This document shows positions 40,735-50,111 of a stretch of 64,000 bases of DNA, piece by piece; position 1 is the first letter of the stretch, and every line of letters begins with the position of its first letter. Below the pieces are notes generated by a model that was not told the DNA's origin, searched no databases, and saw only the letters and a list, made by a program, of their open reading frames with translations. Both the position numbers and the translations under genes were made by a program. Source of the stretch: Lodderomyces elongisporus (taxonomy: Eukaryota > Ascomycota > Pichiomycetes > Serinales > Debaryomycetaceae); the NCBI RefSeq assembly GCF_030384665.1, contig NC_083674.1:1860001-1924000 (forward strand), in the 5' to 3' direction.

Positions 40735-41058
40735 AATATATATATATGTGTGTGTGTGTGGGTAGCGAATAAAATTTATACTGATTTTGTAAAAGGCAGT
40801 GTATGTGTAATATGTGTGTGAATTTACGTGAATGTGTGTGTATATATTTGTCTACGACTGTGGTGCCATGCACAATTATATTTCACACTATGAGTTTCGA
40901 AATTCTTTTATTTATTTTACTTTCTTTCTTTCTTTATTTTTTTTTTTTTATTTATTCCGGAGCGAGCAAAATCAATAGCAAGCCGCGACCGAGAAATGAT
41001 ATAAAACTCAAGATATTAATATGTACCAATCATGATTACCTCTTGTGCACCATGTTAA
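40679..41058. other. Divergent promoter APL5 / KxDL gene
   Basis: This 380-bp shared upstream region has TA tracts at 40708-40747, a (TG)n tract at 40747-40760, and T-runs. A 4-codon uORF for the KxDL gene starts at 41052. Confidence 0.7.
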
Positions 41059-41066
41059 ATGATTGA
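41052..41066 (+). promoter_or_regulatory. Overlapping mini-uORF of the KxDL gene
   Basis: ATG TTA AAT GAT TGA starts 7 nt before the main ATG (41059) and ends 6 nt past it in another frame. If the transcript includes it, it would reduce initiation at the main start. Confidence 0.4.
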
Positions 41067-41853
41067 TCAAAAAGACAATAATAGCAACAAACTTGGTGAC
41101 AACGATGCAGAACAAGTAGAGAGCAATACAAGAGACATCCTGGATTTTGCAATGGCTAGTCTGGAAAACTTTAATTTCCAAAGACTCAGTGAACAAGAGG
41201 AAGAGACAAAACGAGTGATAGGACTGGATCATCAAAAAGAGCTTGAACAGCTTAAAGATTCGGATGAAAATGAATTAGACGTTAGTCTGTTTTATAAGAG
41301 AAGAACTACTAACATCAGCAATGATCTGATCACTTACTCAGAAACTGATGACGAATATGTACATAGCGATACAGAGAATTCTGTTGACTCACGAACTATT
41401 CTTCGTGATTTTGAATTGAGTGGCAATAACGTGTCAGGTCTCTTGGACCATGCTTCTTATTTTTCAAACTCATTGTTATCTGCATTGGACTCGAGTGACT
41501 TGGACAAGACGCTAGTTGTAGGTGCCCAGCTAAGCGGGAAATTAAACAATGAGAACCAAAAATTGTTAGAGCAACGCAAAATTTTGAATGAAAGTTTTAC
41601 TCGATTGCACCAATTGTTCAAACAAAATTTCGAAACGCTCGGTTCTGATAAGCTATCCAGAGTGGAGCGTTTAAACAAAAATATAAAGTCCATTGAAGCA
41701 CGTATAGAAAAGCTTCGCAATGGCACAAAGAGTCTGCTGCTCAGCATACCATTTAAAAAGAATAAACACCGTCTTGGACTTGCGCAAATGTATCCCATCG
41801 AGTTTCATCAAGCAAGAGATAAAGTATTGGAACGTCCAATAGATGAAGATTAA
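41059..41853 (+). CDS. KXD1: KxDL-domain protein, probable BLOC-1 subunit Kxd1
   Basis: This 264-aa protein has an acidic N-terminal half of no known domain. From about residue 130 it matches the KxDL family in layout: GLLDHASYFSNSLLSALDSS, then DLDKTLVVGAQLSGKLNNEN, a coiled coil, and a terminal YPIEFHQARD. A Ser/Leu/Lys insert splits the last coil from that end. In yeast, Kxd1 belongs to the BLOC-1 complex that acts on endosomes. The neighbour APL5, sharing its promoter, fits an endosomal role. The assignment rests on recalled family features and is not certain. Confidence 0.7.
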   Translation: MIDQKDNNSNKLGDNDAEQVESNTRDILDFAMASLENFNFQRLSEQEEETKRVIGLDHQKELEQLKDSDENELDVSLFYKRRTTNISNDLITYSETDDEYVHSDTENSVDSRTILRDFELSGNNVSGLLDHASYFSNSLLSALDSSDLDKTLVVGAQLSGKLNNENQKLLEQRKILNESFTRLHQLFKQNFETLGSDKLSRVERLNKNIKSIEARIEKLRNGTKSLLLSIPFKKNKHRLGLAQMYPIEFHQARDKVLERPIDED

Positions 41854-42012
41854 ACTGTAGCTGATTCATTGACAAACGAGATTAATAGAATCTAGAAAAA
41901 TGAACAGTAAAGGAAAACTGCAAAATGAGAAACAAAAAGAAATAGAATAAGGGAAAAGAAAAAAGGAAAAAATGGAATCAATAAAATGGGGAAGGAACTT
42001 TACAAACATCTA

Positions 42013-44202
42013 TTAGGTCACGGTGTAAATAATACCAATACCATCAATCCAACTACCAAGATAGAAAAACATTCCTACAACTTGTGTTCCCGAACCTGGT
42101 GCTTCAAGAGACGAGACGTGTCCACCATTAGTATTACCAAACATTGGCGATACACGGTTTTGGTCAGTGACAAACTGCACAGCATCGACCCAAGCACCAT
42201 TTCTGATGTTAAATTTAACAATGTGTTCTCCTGGTTGCAAAGCAAATTCCGAGTATGAATTTTTTTCCTTACCTACCAAGGCTGTACCCTCAGTTTGTCC
42301 ATGTGCTGAATTAACAGGTGGATTGGCGTTTCTTTTATCGAATCCAAACATTTTTTTTGCATAGTTTCTTAATGGCAACTCTGGTGCTGGTTGCAATGGT
42401 GCTGATCCTGTACTCGTTTTATAGTAGAATTTAATGCCATCAAGTGCGCCACCTGCATAAACCCTTACTTTATATACCGACGCAAGTGGAAATTGCGTGA
42501 TGTGGATTGGTCCTTTGGCTTGACCAAGTAATGAACTTTTTGCTCCCAAAAGGCTGCCTCTACCCAAACCAAAATCGCTCTCAATTAACTCCTGACGCAG
42601 TTCAGAAGAGTGCTTTTTGAAATTGTCAATAAACAAATCTCCGCCCAATGAGAGAACTCTTATTTTGAATTCGTCATTAGCGTCTCTTTTTACTGCTCTT
42701 AACTTTTGCAAGAACTGATTATAGTTCAAATTGATTTCTGATTGAACACCTGGGCCTCCATATCCAGGGGGTAAAAATGCAACGTGTTCTCTGGCAAGAT
42801 CTCCATCTATAATTTCCATTAAAAAGATTCCACAATCCGATTTTGCAACGCTCTCACCCAGTGGTAATGGATACGCTGTAGGGGCTGAATTGTATTGGTA
42901 CGAAGAGTTTGGTTTCCTCGTTGTGGAATATACCTTGTCAAATTGGTCAACAGGAAGTGCAAACGAGTCGTGGTATAAAAATCTTATCAAATCCAATCGG
43001 TTCCAATGACACGATTGAGACCACATGCCATTATTGCCAATAACCTCACCCTTGCTTCTAGTTCTCAAACACTCGAGCTCGCGTGTCATGAAAGATCTAT
43101 TGAATCGCACATAATCTCTCAACATTACTCCATCGACTTGATGTGGGCACCCTAACGCATGTCCGATTTCGTGCATGAAAGCACCAAGACAAATATTCAA
43201 ACACTCCCAGGTAGTACCACACTCATTACAATCATTTGCAACTTCATTTTTTGACAACCTAGTCTCATCCAAATACGATGGAGTAATCAATGGGAAGTTT
43301 TGAGGATACGAGTGAAGACCATGCGAACCAAATATAGCCATTTTCACTTCGTTTGTACCACCTCCAAGTGCAGCATGAGTAAGAATCATATCGTTTTTCT
43401 TGTCATAAGTCGAGTCAAGGTACATCACAGCACACTGTACAGCAGTTCCTTGTTCAGTGTTGAAGATTTCCGGTGTCTTTTTCACCAAATCAATCGCATG
43501 ACTGAATAATCCTCCGTTATCTTTTGCATGTGGATTCTGTTGTGCCAAGTCAGGGCTGCGCAATTCGGCAACTGTTTTAGGACTGGTTAAGACATGCACT
43601 TTAATTTCATTATGGGGTGTTGGCGATTGAACAGTGTATCCGAATATCGTTTGATCGTGTGTTTCCTCTTCGGTAAATTGAAAAGATCTATTACTAAATC
43701 CAACAGACCGCATTTCGTCTTGCGTGAATGCTTGCATCATTCTTCCTGCCACTTTTAATTTCTTTATTGCATTCTCTAAAGTTGGTCGCTCGCCTCGATT
43801 AAGCCTGTAATGTGGTATGTCATAAACACCAGGCGAGTCTCTGGCTCGGATGATGCACAAGTGAACAGGTTTATTCTGCGGCAAGGGATTGAAACTTAGT
43901 TTCAACAGTCCCGTATCCACGACTTGTGGCTTACCTCCATTGTACTCTGGAAATCCAAAAGATGATATATATCCATTACTCATTATTTCCACCTTGAAAT
44001 GATTTACTTCATTGGGGGATACATGAACAATTGCCTTGAATTGTCCATTATTGACCTCAAAATATTGTGGAGGGAAAACCTTGTTGTCATTGTTTATGAA
44101 TCCAACAACTCCTCGTTGTAAATGGTGCGAGGTAGATCCGCTGACTATAACTGTTGGCGAGGAGACAATTTCGTTATCTCTGAAATTGAAGCTTATTGTC
44201 AT
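42013..44202 (-). CDS. Metzincin-type zinc metalloprotease with jacalin-like C-terminal domain (YIL108W-like)
   Basis: The frame runs to 44340 with a GTG first codon and a poly-Pro artefact from a C-rich tract. The ATG at 44202 (MTISFNFRDNEIVSS) gives 729 aa. The zinc site HEIGHALGCPH (HExxHxxGxxH) is intact, near residue 345, and is preceded by CNECGTTWECLNICLG. The last 150 residues show Gly-rich beta repeats (VRVYAGGALDGIKFYY, GSWIDGIGIIYTVT) like jacalin-type lectin folds. S. cerevisiae YIL108W has this arrangement but is little studied. No signal peptide is seen, so it is probably intracellular. The substrate is unknown. Confidence 0.82.
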   Translation of the reverse strand: MTISFNFRDNEIVSSPTVIVSGSTSHHLQRGVVGFINNDNKVFPPQYFEVNNGQFKAIVHVSPNEVNHFKVEIMSNGYISSFGFPEYNGGKPQVVDTGLLKLSFNPLPQNKPVHLCIIRARDSPGVYDIPHYRLNRGERPTLENAIKKLKVAGRMMQAFTQDEMRSVGFSNRSFQFTEEETHDQTIFGYTVQSPTPHNEIKVHVLTSPKTVAELRSPDLAQQNPHAKDNGGLFSHAIDLVKKTPEIFNTEQGTAVQCAVMYLDSTYDKKNDMILTHAALGGGTNEVKMAIFGSHGLHSYPQNFPLITPSYLDETRLSKNEVANDCNECGTTWECLNICLGAFMHEIGHALGCPHQVDGVMLRDYVRFNRSFMTRELECLRTRSKGEVIGNNGMWSQSCHWNRLDLIRFLYHDSFALPVDQFDKVYSTTRKPNSSYQYNSAPTAYPLPLGESVAKSDCGIFLMEIIDGDLAREHVAFLPPGYGGPGVQSEINLNYNQFLQKLRAVKRDANDEFKIRVLSLGGDLFIDNFKKHSSELRQELIESDFGLGRGSLLGAKSSLLGQAKGPIHITQFPLASVYKVRVYAGGALDGIKFYYKTSTGSAPLQPAPELPLRNYAKKMFGFDKRNANPPVNSAHGQTEGTALVGKEKNSYSEFALQPGEHIVKFNIRNGAWVDAVQFVTDQNRVSPMFGNTNGGHVSSLEAPGSGTQVVGMFFYLGSWIDGIGIIYTVT

Positions 44203-44982
44203 TATGGCGGGGGGTGGGGGGGGGAAGATGTAAAAGCTGGAAAAGCAAGTAGAAGGTAGAGAGTGAATAGCGAAATTTGTTAGCAAGACAGGGTCTATAG
44301 TTAGAGAAATCCCTTTATTGGATAATTTTGACTTCTTCACGACTGCGCTTTATTCAATGTCTCCAAGCCTCGTTTGGTGAAGCTCACTTTCTCACTTTCT
44401 TACTCTCTCCCAAACTATTTTCGTACTGTTTGATACGTCATACATTTAAACCATACGCACCTTTTTTTCAAATGTTTGTTCTCCATATTTTCTTTTTTTT
44501 TTTTTTTTTTTTTTTTTTTTCTCTTTTCTGTCTTTTCTTTTCGCAGTCAAAAATGAAGGAAAGACAAAAGAGGAAATAAAGCGGAGTAGACACAAACTAC
44601 TGCAAACATCAAGTCAAAATGCGCACGGTAGTGTGCATCGTTCCATCAGTTTCCCAAAGACAGATTAAATACAAAACACACACAGAGTTCAAAAAGTGTC
44701 TAGAGGCAAAGGACCTTTGGTAAAAATAAGACATTTCCAATGCCTCGAATTGTTGTATGCTGTTAAACCAATTTAATTATTTAATTACGTCAAGAATATT
44801 TCGATACGTTGCATGACCTCAAAAGTGGAGTGTTTATATTATCACCATCATCACTAATATTAATACTACCACCACTGATATTATTATTATTGTTATTGTT
44901 ACCACTCCTAATATTATTATTCCCATAATCATTATTTTTTTTTTTTTTTTAATTTTAAAGTTTTCAAAATTTATACCAAACT
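44203..44982. other. Divergent region between the metalloprotease gene and TDP1
   Basis: This is 780 bp. It has a G-rich tract just before the protease ATG (about 44210-44224), a T28 run at 44493-44520, AT-rich trinucleotide-like repeats at 44840-44935, and a T-run at 44937-44950 before TDP1. No gene is seen. Confidence 0.6.
44493..44520. repeat. T28 homopolymer
   Basis: This uninterrupted T-run sits midway between two divergent genes and probably excludes nucleosomes. Confidence 0.85.
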
Positions 44983-46647
44983 ATGGATAGAAAGAGAACA
45001 TCTGAGGCGTTCTTGGCCGCCTCTGCCCATTGGAACAAGAAACAAAAACTTCAACATGAAACAGGTAGTATTGTGCAGCACAATCTGCCAAATGAGTCAA
45101 AGACACTACAACAAAAAGATACTCAAAGCTATGCATCGCCCATTCAACTACTCTATAACCCTAGCTATTCAGAAAATAAACTTGTTGAAGTGAACAAGGA
45201 TACAGTTAGAGTCGCGGATTTGATAGGGTCAGCAGATTTGCAAGAGACATTTCAGTTTAATTTCTCTGTCGATTTGCCATTCTTTTTGACATTCTTGCAC
45301 TCTAGCTTCCTTACGCGGAAACAAAATGGAAACAAACAAAAGAAGATAATGTTTATCACGGGTAGTCGTTTGTTAGACCCCGATTATGAAGAGACTGAGA
45401 GCATTACAAGCAATTATAATATCTGCGAAGTGGTTGCTGATATACCCACTCGGTTTGGTACACATCACACAAAAATGATGATAAATTTCTTTGAAGATCT
45501 GTCCGTGGAAATTGTCATCTCGTCGAGTAACATTACTAGACTAGATTTTGGCGGTCTAACTCAAATGGTGTGGCGATCGGGTCGTCTTCCTCAAAGCGGC
45601 GAAACTATAGGCGAGAAAGGCATTCAATTCAAGAAGGATTTAATTGGATACTTGAACAAATACAAAAAAGTTCCAGTCGATAAACTCGCTACAAGGCTAA
45701 ACCTGTACAATTTCCTGAGCGTGGATGTTGAACTTATTGCATCGGCACCGGGAAAGTATAATTTGCAAAAAGACTCTTCTTTATATGGCCATGGAAGTTT
45801 GTACAAGGCATTAGAAAGGAATAATTTACTATTGAACAATAAAAATGTGGAACATAATGAGATCGATAATGACAAGCATAATAAAAAAAAACATTTTAAC
45901 GTGTTGGCGCAAGTCTCTGCAATTTCGTACCCATTTTCTACTGAGAAATGGGCGACAGCAGGCATCTTCACTCATCTTTTATGTCCTTTAATTTTTTCCA
46001 AGGATGAGAAATTTCGATTACTAGCTCCAGGCAAAGAAAGTATCAAAAGACACCAAAAAGAACACAATTACACGCCGCATATAATATTCCCAACTGTTGA
46101 TGAAGTTGCTTCTAGTACAATTGGATACGTTGCAGGAAGCGCAATACATTTTGATTATACAAGGTCTTTTGTACATAAAAACTACTTCACCCAAGCAATT
46201 AAGCCATATTTGAGCAAGTGGGATTCGAGCGATACAAAAGAGGTGACTGGTCGAGAAAGAGTTATGCCGCACGTCAAGCTATACATGTGCGATAATGCCG
46301 ATAATTGGAAGACCATTAAATGGTGCTATATGGGTAGCCACAACCTTTCCAAGCAGGCTTGGGGAAGCAAGAAAGGAAACAAATTTGTTAATGACCACTC
46401 GGATGAGTATGAAGTTAGCAGTTATGAATTAGGTGTATTATTCACTCCAAAAGAAGGGACAACGATGGTGCCATCTTATAAAGAGAATAAGTCCTCTATT
46501 CGTGGTGACCACACTTTTGTGAGAATGCCTTTCCAGTTGCCGCCAGCTCTATATTCACTGCTGGATATGCCATGGAGTGGACATGTGAGTTATGGCGACA
46601 AGTTAGACCTGATGGGTTCTACCTACAAAAAAAAAATAGGCAAGTAA
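44983..46647 (+). CDS. TDP1: TDP1, tyrosyl-DNA phosphodiesterase 1
   Basis: Tdp1 removes topoisomerase 1 peptides from DNA 3' ends. The 554-aa protein shows both HKD-type sites: HHTKMMINFF with His162 and Lys164, and PHVKLYM with His430 and Lys432, followed by YMGSHNLSKQAWG. The order, spacing and length match yeast Tdp1. A CTG codon at 45499-45501 lies in FFED-x-SVEIV, where Ser would fit the family at least as well as Leu. Its stop lies 21 bp from the DDC1 stop on the other strand. Confidence 0.93.
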   Translation: MDRKRTSEAFLAASAHWNKKQKLQHETGSIVQHNLPNESKTLQQKDTQSYASPIQLLYNPSYSENKLVEVNKDTVRVADLIGSADLQETFQFNFSVDLPFFLTFLHSSFLTRKQNGNKQKKIMFITGSRLLDPDYEETESITSNYNICEVVADIPTRFGTHHTKMMINFFEDLSVEIVISSSNITRLDFGGLTQMVWRSGRLPQSGETIGEKGIQFKKDLIGYLNKYKKVPVDKLATRLNLYNFLSVDVELIASAPGKYNLQKDSSLYGHGSLYKALERNNLLLNNKNVEHNEIDNDKHNKKKHFNVLAQVSAISYPFSTEKWATAGIFTHLLCPLIFSKDEKFRLLAPGKESIKRHQKEHNYTPHIIFPTVDEVASSTIGYVAGSAIHFDYTRSFVHKNYFTQAIKPYLSKWDSSDTKEVTGRERVMPHVKLYMCDNADNWKTIKWCYMGSHNLSKQAWGSKKGNKFVNDHSDEYEVSSYELGVLFTPKEGTTMVPSYKENKSSIRGDHTFVRMPFQLPPALYSLLDMPWSGHVSYGDKLDLMGSTYKKKIGK

Positions 46648-46668
46648 GTTATATAATCATTCATTGAA

Positions 46669-48222
46669 CTAAAATATGGATTTGGCTTTTTCAACCTGTG
46701 TTGGGCCGTATTCTTCATTTTCAATCAATCTTCTTTTTAACGGAGGAGCCGCCTCTTCTTCTGAATCACTATATTCTGTATCATTGTCGAAACGGCCTTG
46801 ATTACTTTGATCATAAGTAATAACGTCTTGCAGTGGCTCTGAAAAGGAGCGACGATCTGTTTCATTATGCACAGCGGCAAGTGGCTTTAAAATGGTGCGA
46901 TCGATACCCTCGTTGGCAAGAAGCAGTCGCCCAAAAGCAAAACGTCTCATAGATTCCGGAGAAGCAGATCTTGATCTAGAACGAGAAAGGGAATGAGAGT
47001 CAGAACGTGAACGTGAACGTGGACGTGAACGGGAGGGCAAGTTGGGCGGTGATTGGGGTTGCTCTGTTGCCGATGTAGTCCTTTCACCTTCTCTTATGGC
47101 ATCCAACTCTTTGCTTTGAGCAACACGATGTACAATTGGTGCCTCTAATGTCATTCTGTTCCTTAAAACAGTAGGATCGATTTCCCTGCCATCTTCTACG
47201 CTCTTATCACCAGCCGTGATTTGTATGAATTGCACATCTACATGCAGAGTGCTCTGGAAATCAAATAAAATTGGATCACCCGGTTGACGAAAATAGATGT
47301 GGAAATAGTCGTTTTGGTTTCCCAAGTTCGCATACTCTTCGTCAAACTGATCAACATAAGAAGATGCAGACGATGTAAAGTATCCCACAAGTGTTAGGAA
47401 ATTTCTGAAATCGCGCATTCCAAAATTGACTAATACTCTAGCAGCTGGTTCTGGTTGATCGAGTGTGTCGTTCGGTACAAGATTACTATCGGCAAGTTCT
47501 TCAAGATTGATGGTAACAGTAACAGCCATGGGCTGTTTTATATAATCGCGGTCTTTGATGATTTGTTTTGTAAATCCACCAAACAGAATCTTGTCGTTCT
47601 TAATGTCAATTTTGAAATCCTCGGCAGAAGTCGGCACCATCTCCAAAAATTGTCGGGGAATAACCAAATCTATCATGATATGGTGCACCCTATTCACATC
47701 GCCTCTATTGTTACTTGTTTGCCTGGAATAGTCTTCTTTATACGTTGTTGCAACGGAAAGTTCTTTTTTGCTAATTGGTAAATAGCCCGTTTGATATTTC
47801 TTGATAATCATCTTTTTGTTCTTTATCTCTATTAGTAGTTTGTACTTTACGGTATGCGATGCGTTTTTATTCCAATTAACGCGTAGTAGAATGTATTTCA
47901 ATCCATTGGAATCCAAATTGCGAAAAAGTGTTGCCAAATGACGCGAGTTAATCAAGAAAGAGTATGAGGGAGACGGAGTGATTGCAGTCTTTGGTGCAAA
48001 TCCATCTTGCATCACATTACTAAAGTCCACCTCATATTTGCTAAAAAACAGTCGTTTGAAAAAAATCTCACCATGTGAAGTCCTGCTTAAATTGATAGCT
48101 GAAAGTGAGACTCCATCTTCTCGTACCGAAAAATTAATTCCTTCTGCTACTGCCTGAAGTGCAATCACTGATTTGGACCATAAAGTTTTATGTCGTTTAT
48201 TCTCTATCTCCGCTAGAAACAT
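46669..48222 (-). CDS. DDC1: DDC1, Rad9-like subunit of the 9-1-1 checkpoint clamp
   Basis: Ddc1 forms the PCNA-like checkpoint clamp with Mec3 and Rad17 and recruits Mec1 signalling to damaged DNA. The 517-aa protein opens with AEIENKRHKTLWSKSVIALQ and continues with Rad9-type beta-strand repeats (EDGVSLSAINLSRTSHGEI). After about residue 380 comes a disordered tail with an Arg-Ser run (RSRPRSRSRSDSHSLSRSRS), an acidic patch, and the ending YGPTQVEKAKSIF that resembles the conserved Ddc1 tail. It is shorter than the S. cerevisiae protein (612 aa). Confidence 0.88.
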   Translation of the reverse strand: MFLAEIENKRHKTLWSKSVIALQAVAEGINFSVREDGVSLSAINLSRTSHGEIFFKRLFFSKYEVDFSNVMQDGFAPKTAITPSPSYSFLINSRHLATLFRNLDSNGLKYILLRVNWNKNASHTVKYKLLIEIKNKKMIIKKYQTGYLPISKKELSVATTYKEDYSRQTSNNRGDVNRVHHIMIDLVIPRQFLEMVPTSAEDFKIDIKNDKILFGGFTKQIIKDRDYIKQPMAVTVTINLEELADSNLVPNDTLDQPEPAARVLVNFGMRDFRNFLTLVGYFTSSASSYVDQFDEEYANLGNQNDYFHIYFRQPGDPILFDFQSTLHVDVQFIQITAGDKSVEDGREIDPTVLRNRMTLEAPIVHRVAQSKELDAIREGERTTSATEQPQSPPNLPSRSRPRSRSRSDSHSLSRSRSRSASPESMRRFAFGRLLLANEGIDRTILKPLAAVHNETDRRSFSEPLQDVITYDQSNQGRFDNDTEYSDSEEEAAPPLKRRLIENEEYGPTQVEKAKSIF

Positions 48223-48889
48223 GTAACAGTACGTTTGTATGTATGCGATTTTATTTTAATGAAAGACAAAAGATAAATTGTAAAGAAAATAAAAAAAAGG
48301 GAAAGGATGTGTGTTGAATGCAGGTTGACAAAGAAAGGCCGGATGCAGAAGAAAAATTTGTACTTGACATAGAATATTCAAGAAAGTGTTTGGTTGTCTA
48401 TGTGTATCTATATGTATACGTGTGTGTGTGTGTATCTATATGTATACGTGTGTGTGTGTGTATCTATATGTATACGTGTGTGTGTGTGTATCTATATGTA
48501 TACGTGTGTGTGTGTGTATCTACATATATATATATATATATGTATAAGTATGTATATGATCTCAGTAGACGTACGCAAAAATTCCAAATTTGGCGCGGAA
48601 TCTGTTTTACATTTTTTCTTGTCTGTCTGGACAATACTTTTGACACTGAAATATATAAAGTGTTTAAACTCTCGCAGTCAATATTTGCGTATATAATTCA
48701 GTTTAGTTTAAATTCATTATCTGAACATGAGTTTGCAATCGTAGATCGGAGTACGCCGAATTTGTATATATACAAAAATATAAAACATAGAACGAAAAGA
48801 AAAGAAAAGAAAAGAAAAGAAAAGAGGAAAAAAAAAAATTTCCAATCTTTAGAAAGTATCAAGGTAGGACAACCACCACGAGTTCCATA
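48223..48889. other. Divergent region DDC1 / DCG1-like with minisatellite
   Basis: This is 667 bp. It holds the 26-bp minisatellite, a TA tract at 48526-48545 and an (AAAAG)n run at 48797-48825. Long open frames across the minisatellite are artefacts of Cys/Val/Tyr-rich repeat translation. Confidence 0.7.
48405..48508. repeat. 26-bp minisatellite, four copies
   Basis: Units start at 48405, 48431, 48457 and 48483. Each is TATCTATATGTATACG followed by five TG dinucleotides. A degenerate fifth unit (TATCTACATATA) begins at 48509. Confidence 0.93.
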
Positions 48890-49588
48890 ATGACATTCAA
48901 GCTACTAGTTATCAATCCTAATAGTTCAGAATCAGTTACGGCGAATTTGAAGCCTGTTTTACCCAAGGCAAACGACGTTGTTTGGGAATTTTATACTGCT
49001 CCTCCAGCCGCGCCAAGAGAGATCACTGGAAAGCAGACATCGATCGAATCAGAACAAATCGTTTTGGAAGATATTAAGCAAAAAGAACTTTACAAAACAT
49101 ACGACGGCTTTATTGTCGGTTGTTATTCGAGTCACCCATTGATTACATCGTTGAGTAAATTGGCTAGAAAGCCTGTGATGGGTATTATGCAAGCAACTTT
49201 GGTCTATGCTCTTGCAAATCCGCAAGTGACCAAACTGTTTATCTTGACGAGTACTACGGAATGGGAGCCTTTACTAGATGAAGGCATACTTGATTTTGTA
49301 GGTGCCAGTGAGTTCCCCAGCCGCAAATTCCTGAAAACCCGCGGACTCGATGTCAGCGTTACTAGTTTGGCAAATGAGGAAGAGTATTCCAAAATTCGAG
49401 ATAGACTTTGCAGTATACTCGCGTCTGATGAATCTTACAAGGACGTCGATTGTGTTCTTCTTGGCTGTGCAGGGTTAGCCGGGCTCGATGCAAAGTTGGC
49501 AGCTGATTTCCCACATATACGTTTTGTCGATAGTGTAAAAGTAGCTGGTACCATGCTTCATAGCCTTGCACAATACGAGTCGCAGTAA
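48890..49588 (+). CDS. DCG1: Asp/Glu/hydantoin-racemase family protein, DCG1-like
   Basis: This 232-aa protein has the INPNSSESVTANL start of the family, and two active-site-type Cys, in VGCYSSHPLI and LLGCAGLAGL, as expected for a two-base cofactor-free racemase. In S. cerevisiae DCG1 lies in the allantoin (DAL) cluster and is nitrogen-regulated; bacterial relatives racemise hydantoins or allantoin. Here no other DAL gene is adjacent, although an NCS1 permease lies 22 kb away. Activity is inferred from family only. Confidence 0.78.
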   Translation: MTFKLLVINPNSSESVTANLKPVLPKANDVVWEFYTAPPAAPREITGKQTSIESEQIVLEDIKQKELYKTYDGFIVGCYSSHPLITSLSKLARKPVMGIMQATLVYALANPQVTKLFILTSTTEWEPLLDEGILDFVGASEFPSRKFLKTRGLDVSVTSLANEEEYSKIRDRLCSILASDESYKDVDCVLLGCAGLAGLDAKLAADFPHIRFVDSVKVAGTMLHSLAQYESQ

Positions 49589-50111
49589 TGTAAAGACAAT
49601 TATATAGTTGACTATGAATAAAGTTGGTATACCAATCCGTATTGTTATGGGAGGATTGCTTTCTCTGTTGGCTGCTGCTTTTCTCCCCCTCTCTTTCTGC
49701 TAAATCTTTTTATTTTTTCTTTTGACTTTTTGCAGTTCTAGACTCTTTATTCAAGTGAGTTATTCTAAGCCGTGGACAACTATACGGAGGTTTTTTTTTT
49801 CTCTTCCTTTCTCCGTCTCTCTAACCTTTGATGTGAGCCCGGTTTCATCTTTTTCTTTTCTTCTTTTTTTTTTTCCCTTTTTTTTGGGGTGAGGAGGAAA
49901 GGGGGTGATTGTGAGAGTGGGAGTGAGTGTGAGAGTGGGAGTGAGAGTGAGAGTGGGACGTAATAGAGGGCGGTATATTTATCTCCGCTTTGCTAAAACC
50001 CCATGATTGCGACTCCAGCTGTGACCCAAATTATAAATTACATTTACCACGATCTCGACTAATTACTACTCATTCATTTCAACAGTAATAGACACTTCTA
50101 CACTATACATT
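49589..50111. other. Intergenic between the DCG1-like gene and OXR1
   Basis: This is 523 bp. It has a pyrimidine-rich half, then a G-rich GAGAGTGGGAGTGA-type repeat at about 49905-49960. No gene is seen. Confidence 0.6.

Noticed and set aside
40679..40873. N-terminal extension of APL5
   Set aside because: The extra 65 residues come from TA and TG repeats (Ile/Tyr runs); the later ATG matches the adaptin start.
44203..44340. N-terminal extension of the metalloprotease with poly-Pro
   Set aside because: It begins at GTG and reads through a C-rich tract; the ATG at 44202 is the first real start.
48318..48890. Open frame of 190 codons upstream of the DCG1-like gene
   Set aside because: It translates the 26-bp minisatellite into Cys/Val/Tyr repeats and low-complexity Lys; it has no domain and overlaps the presumed leader.
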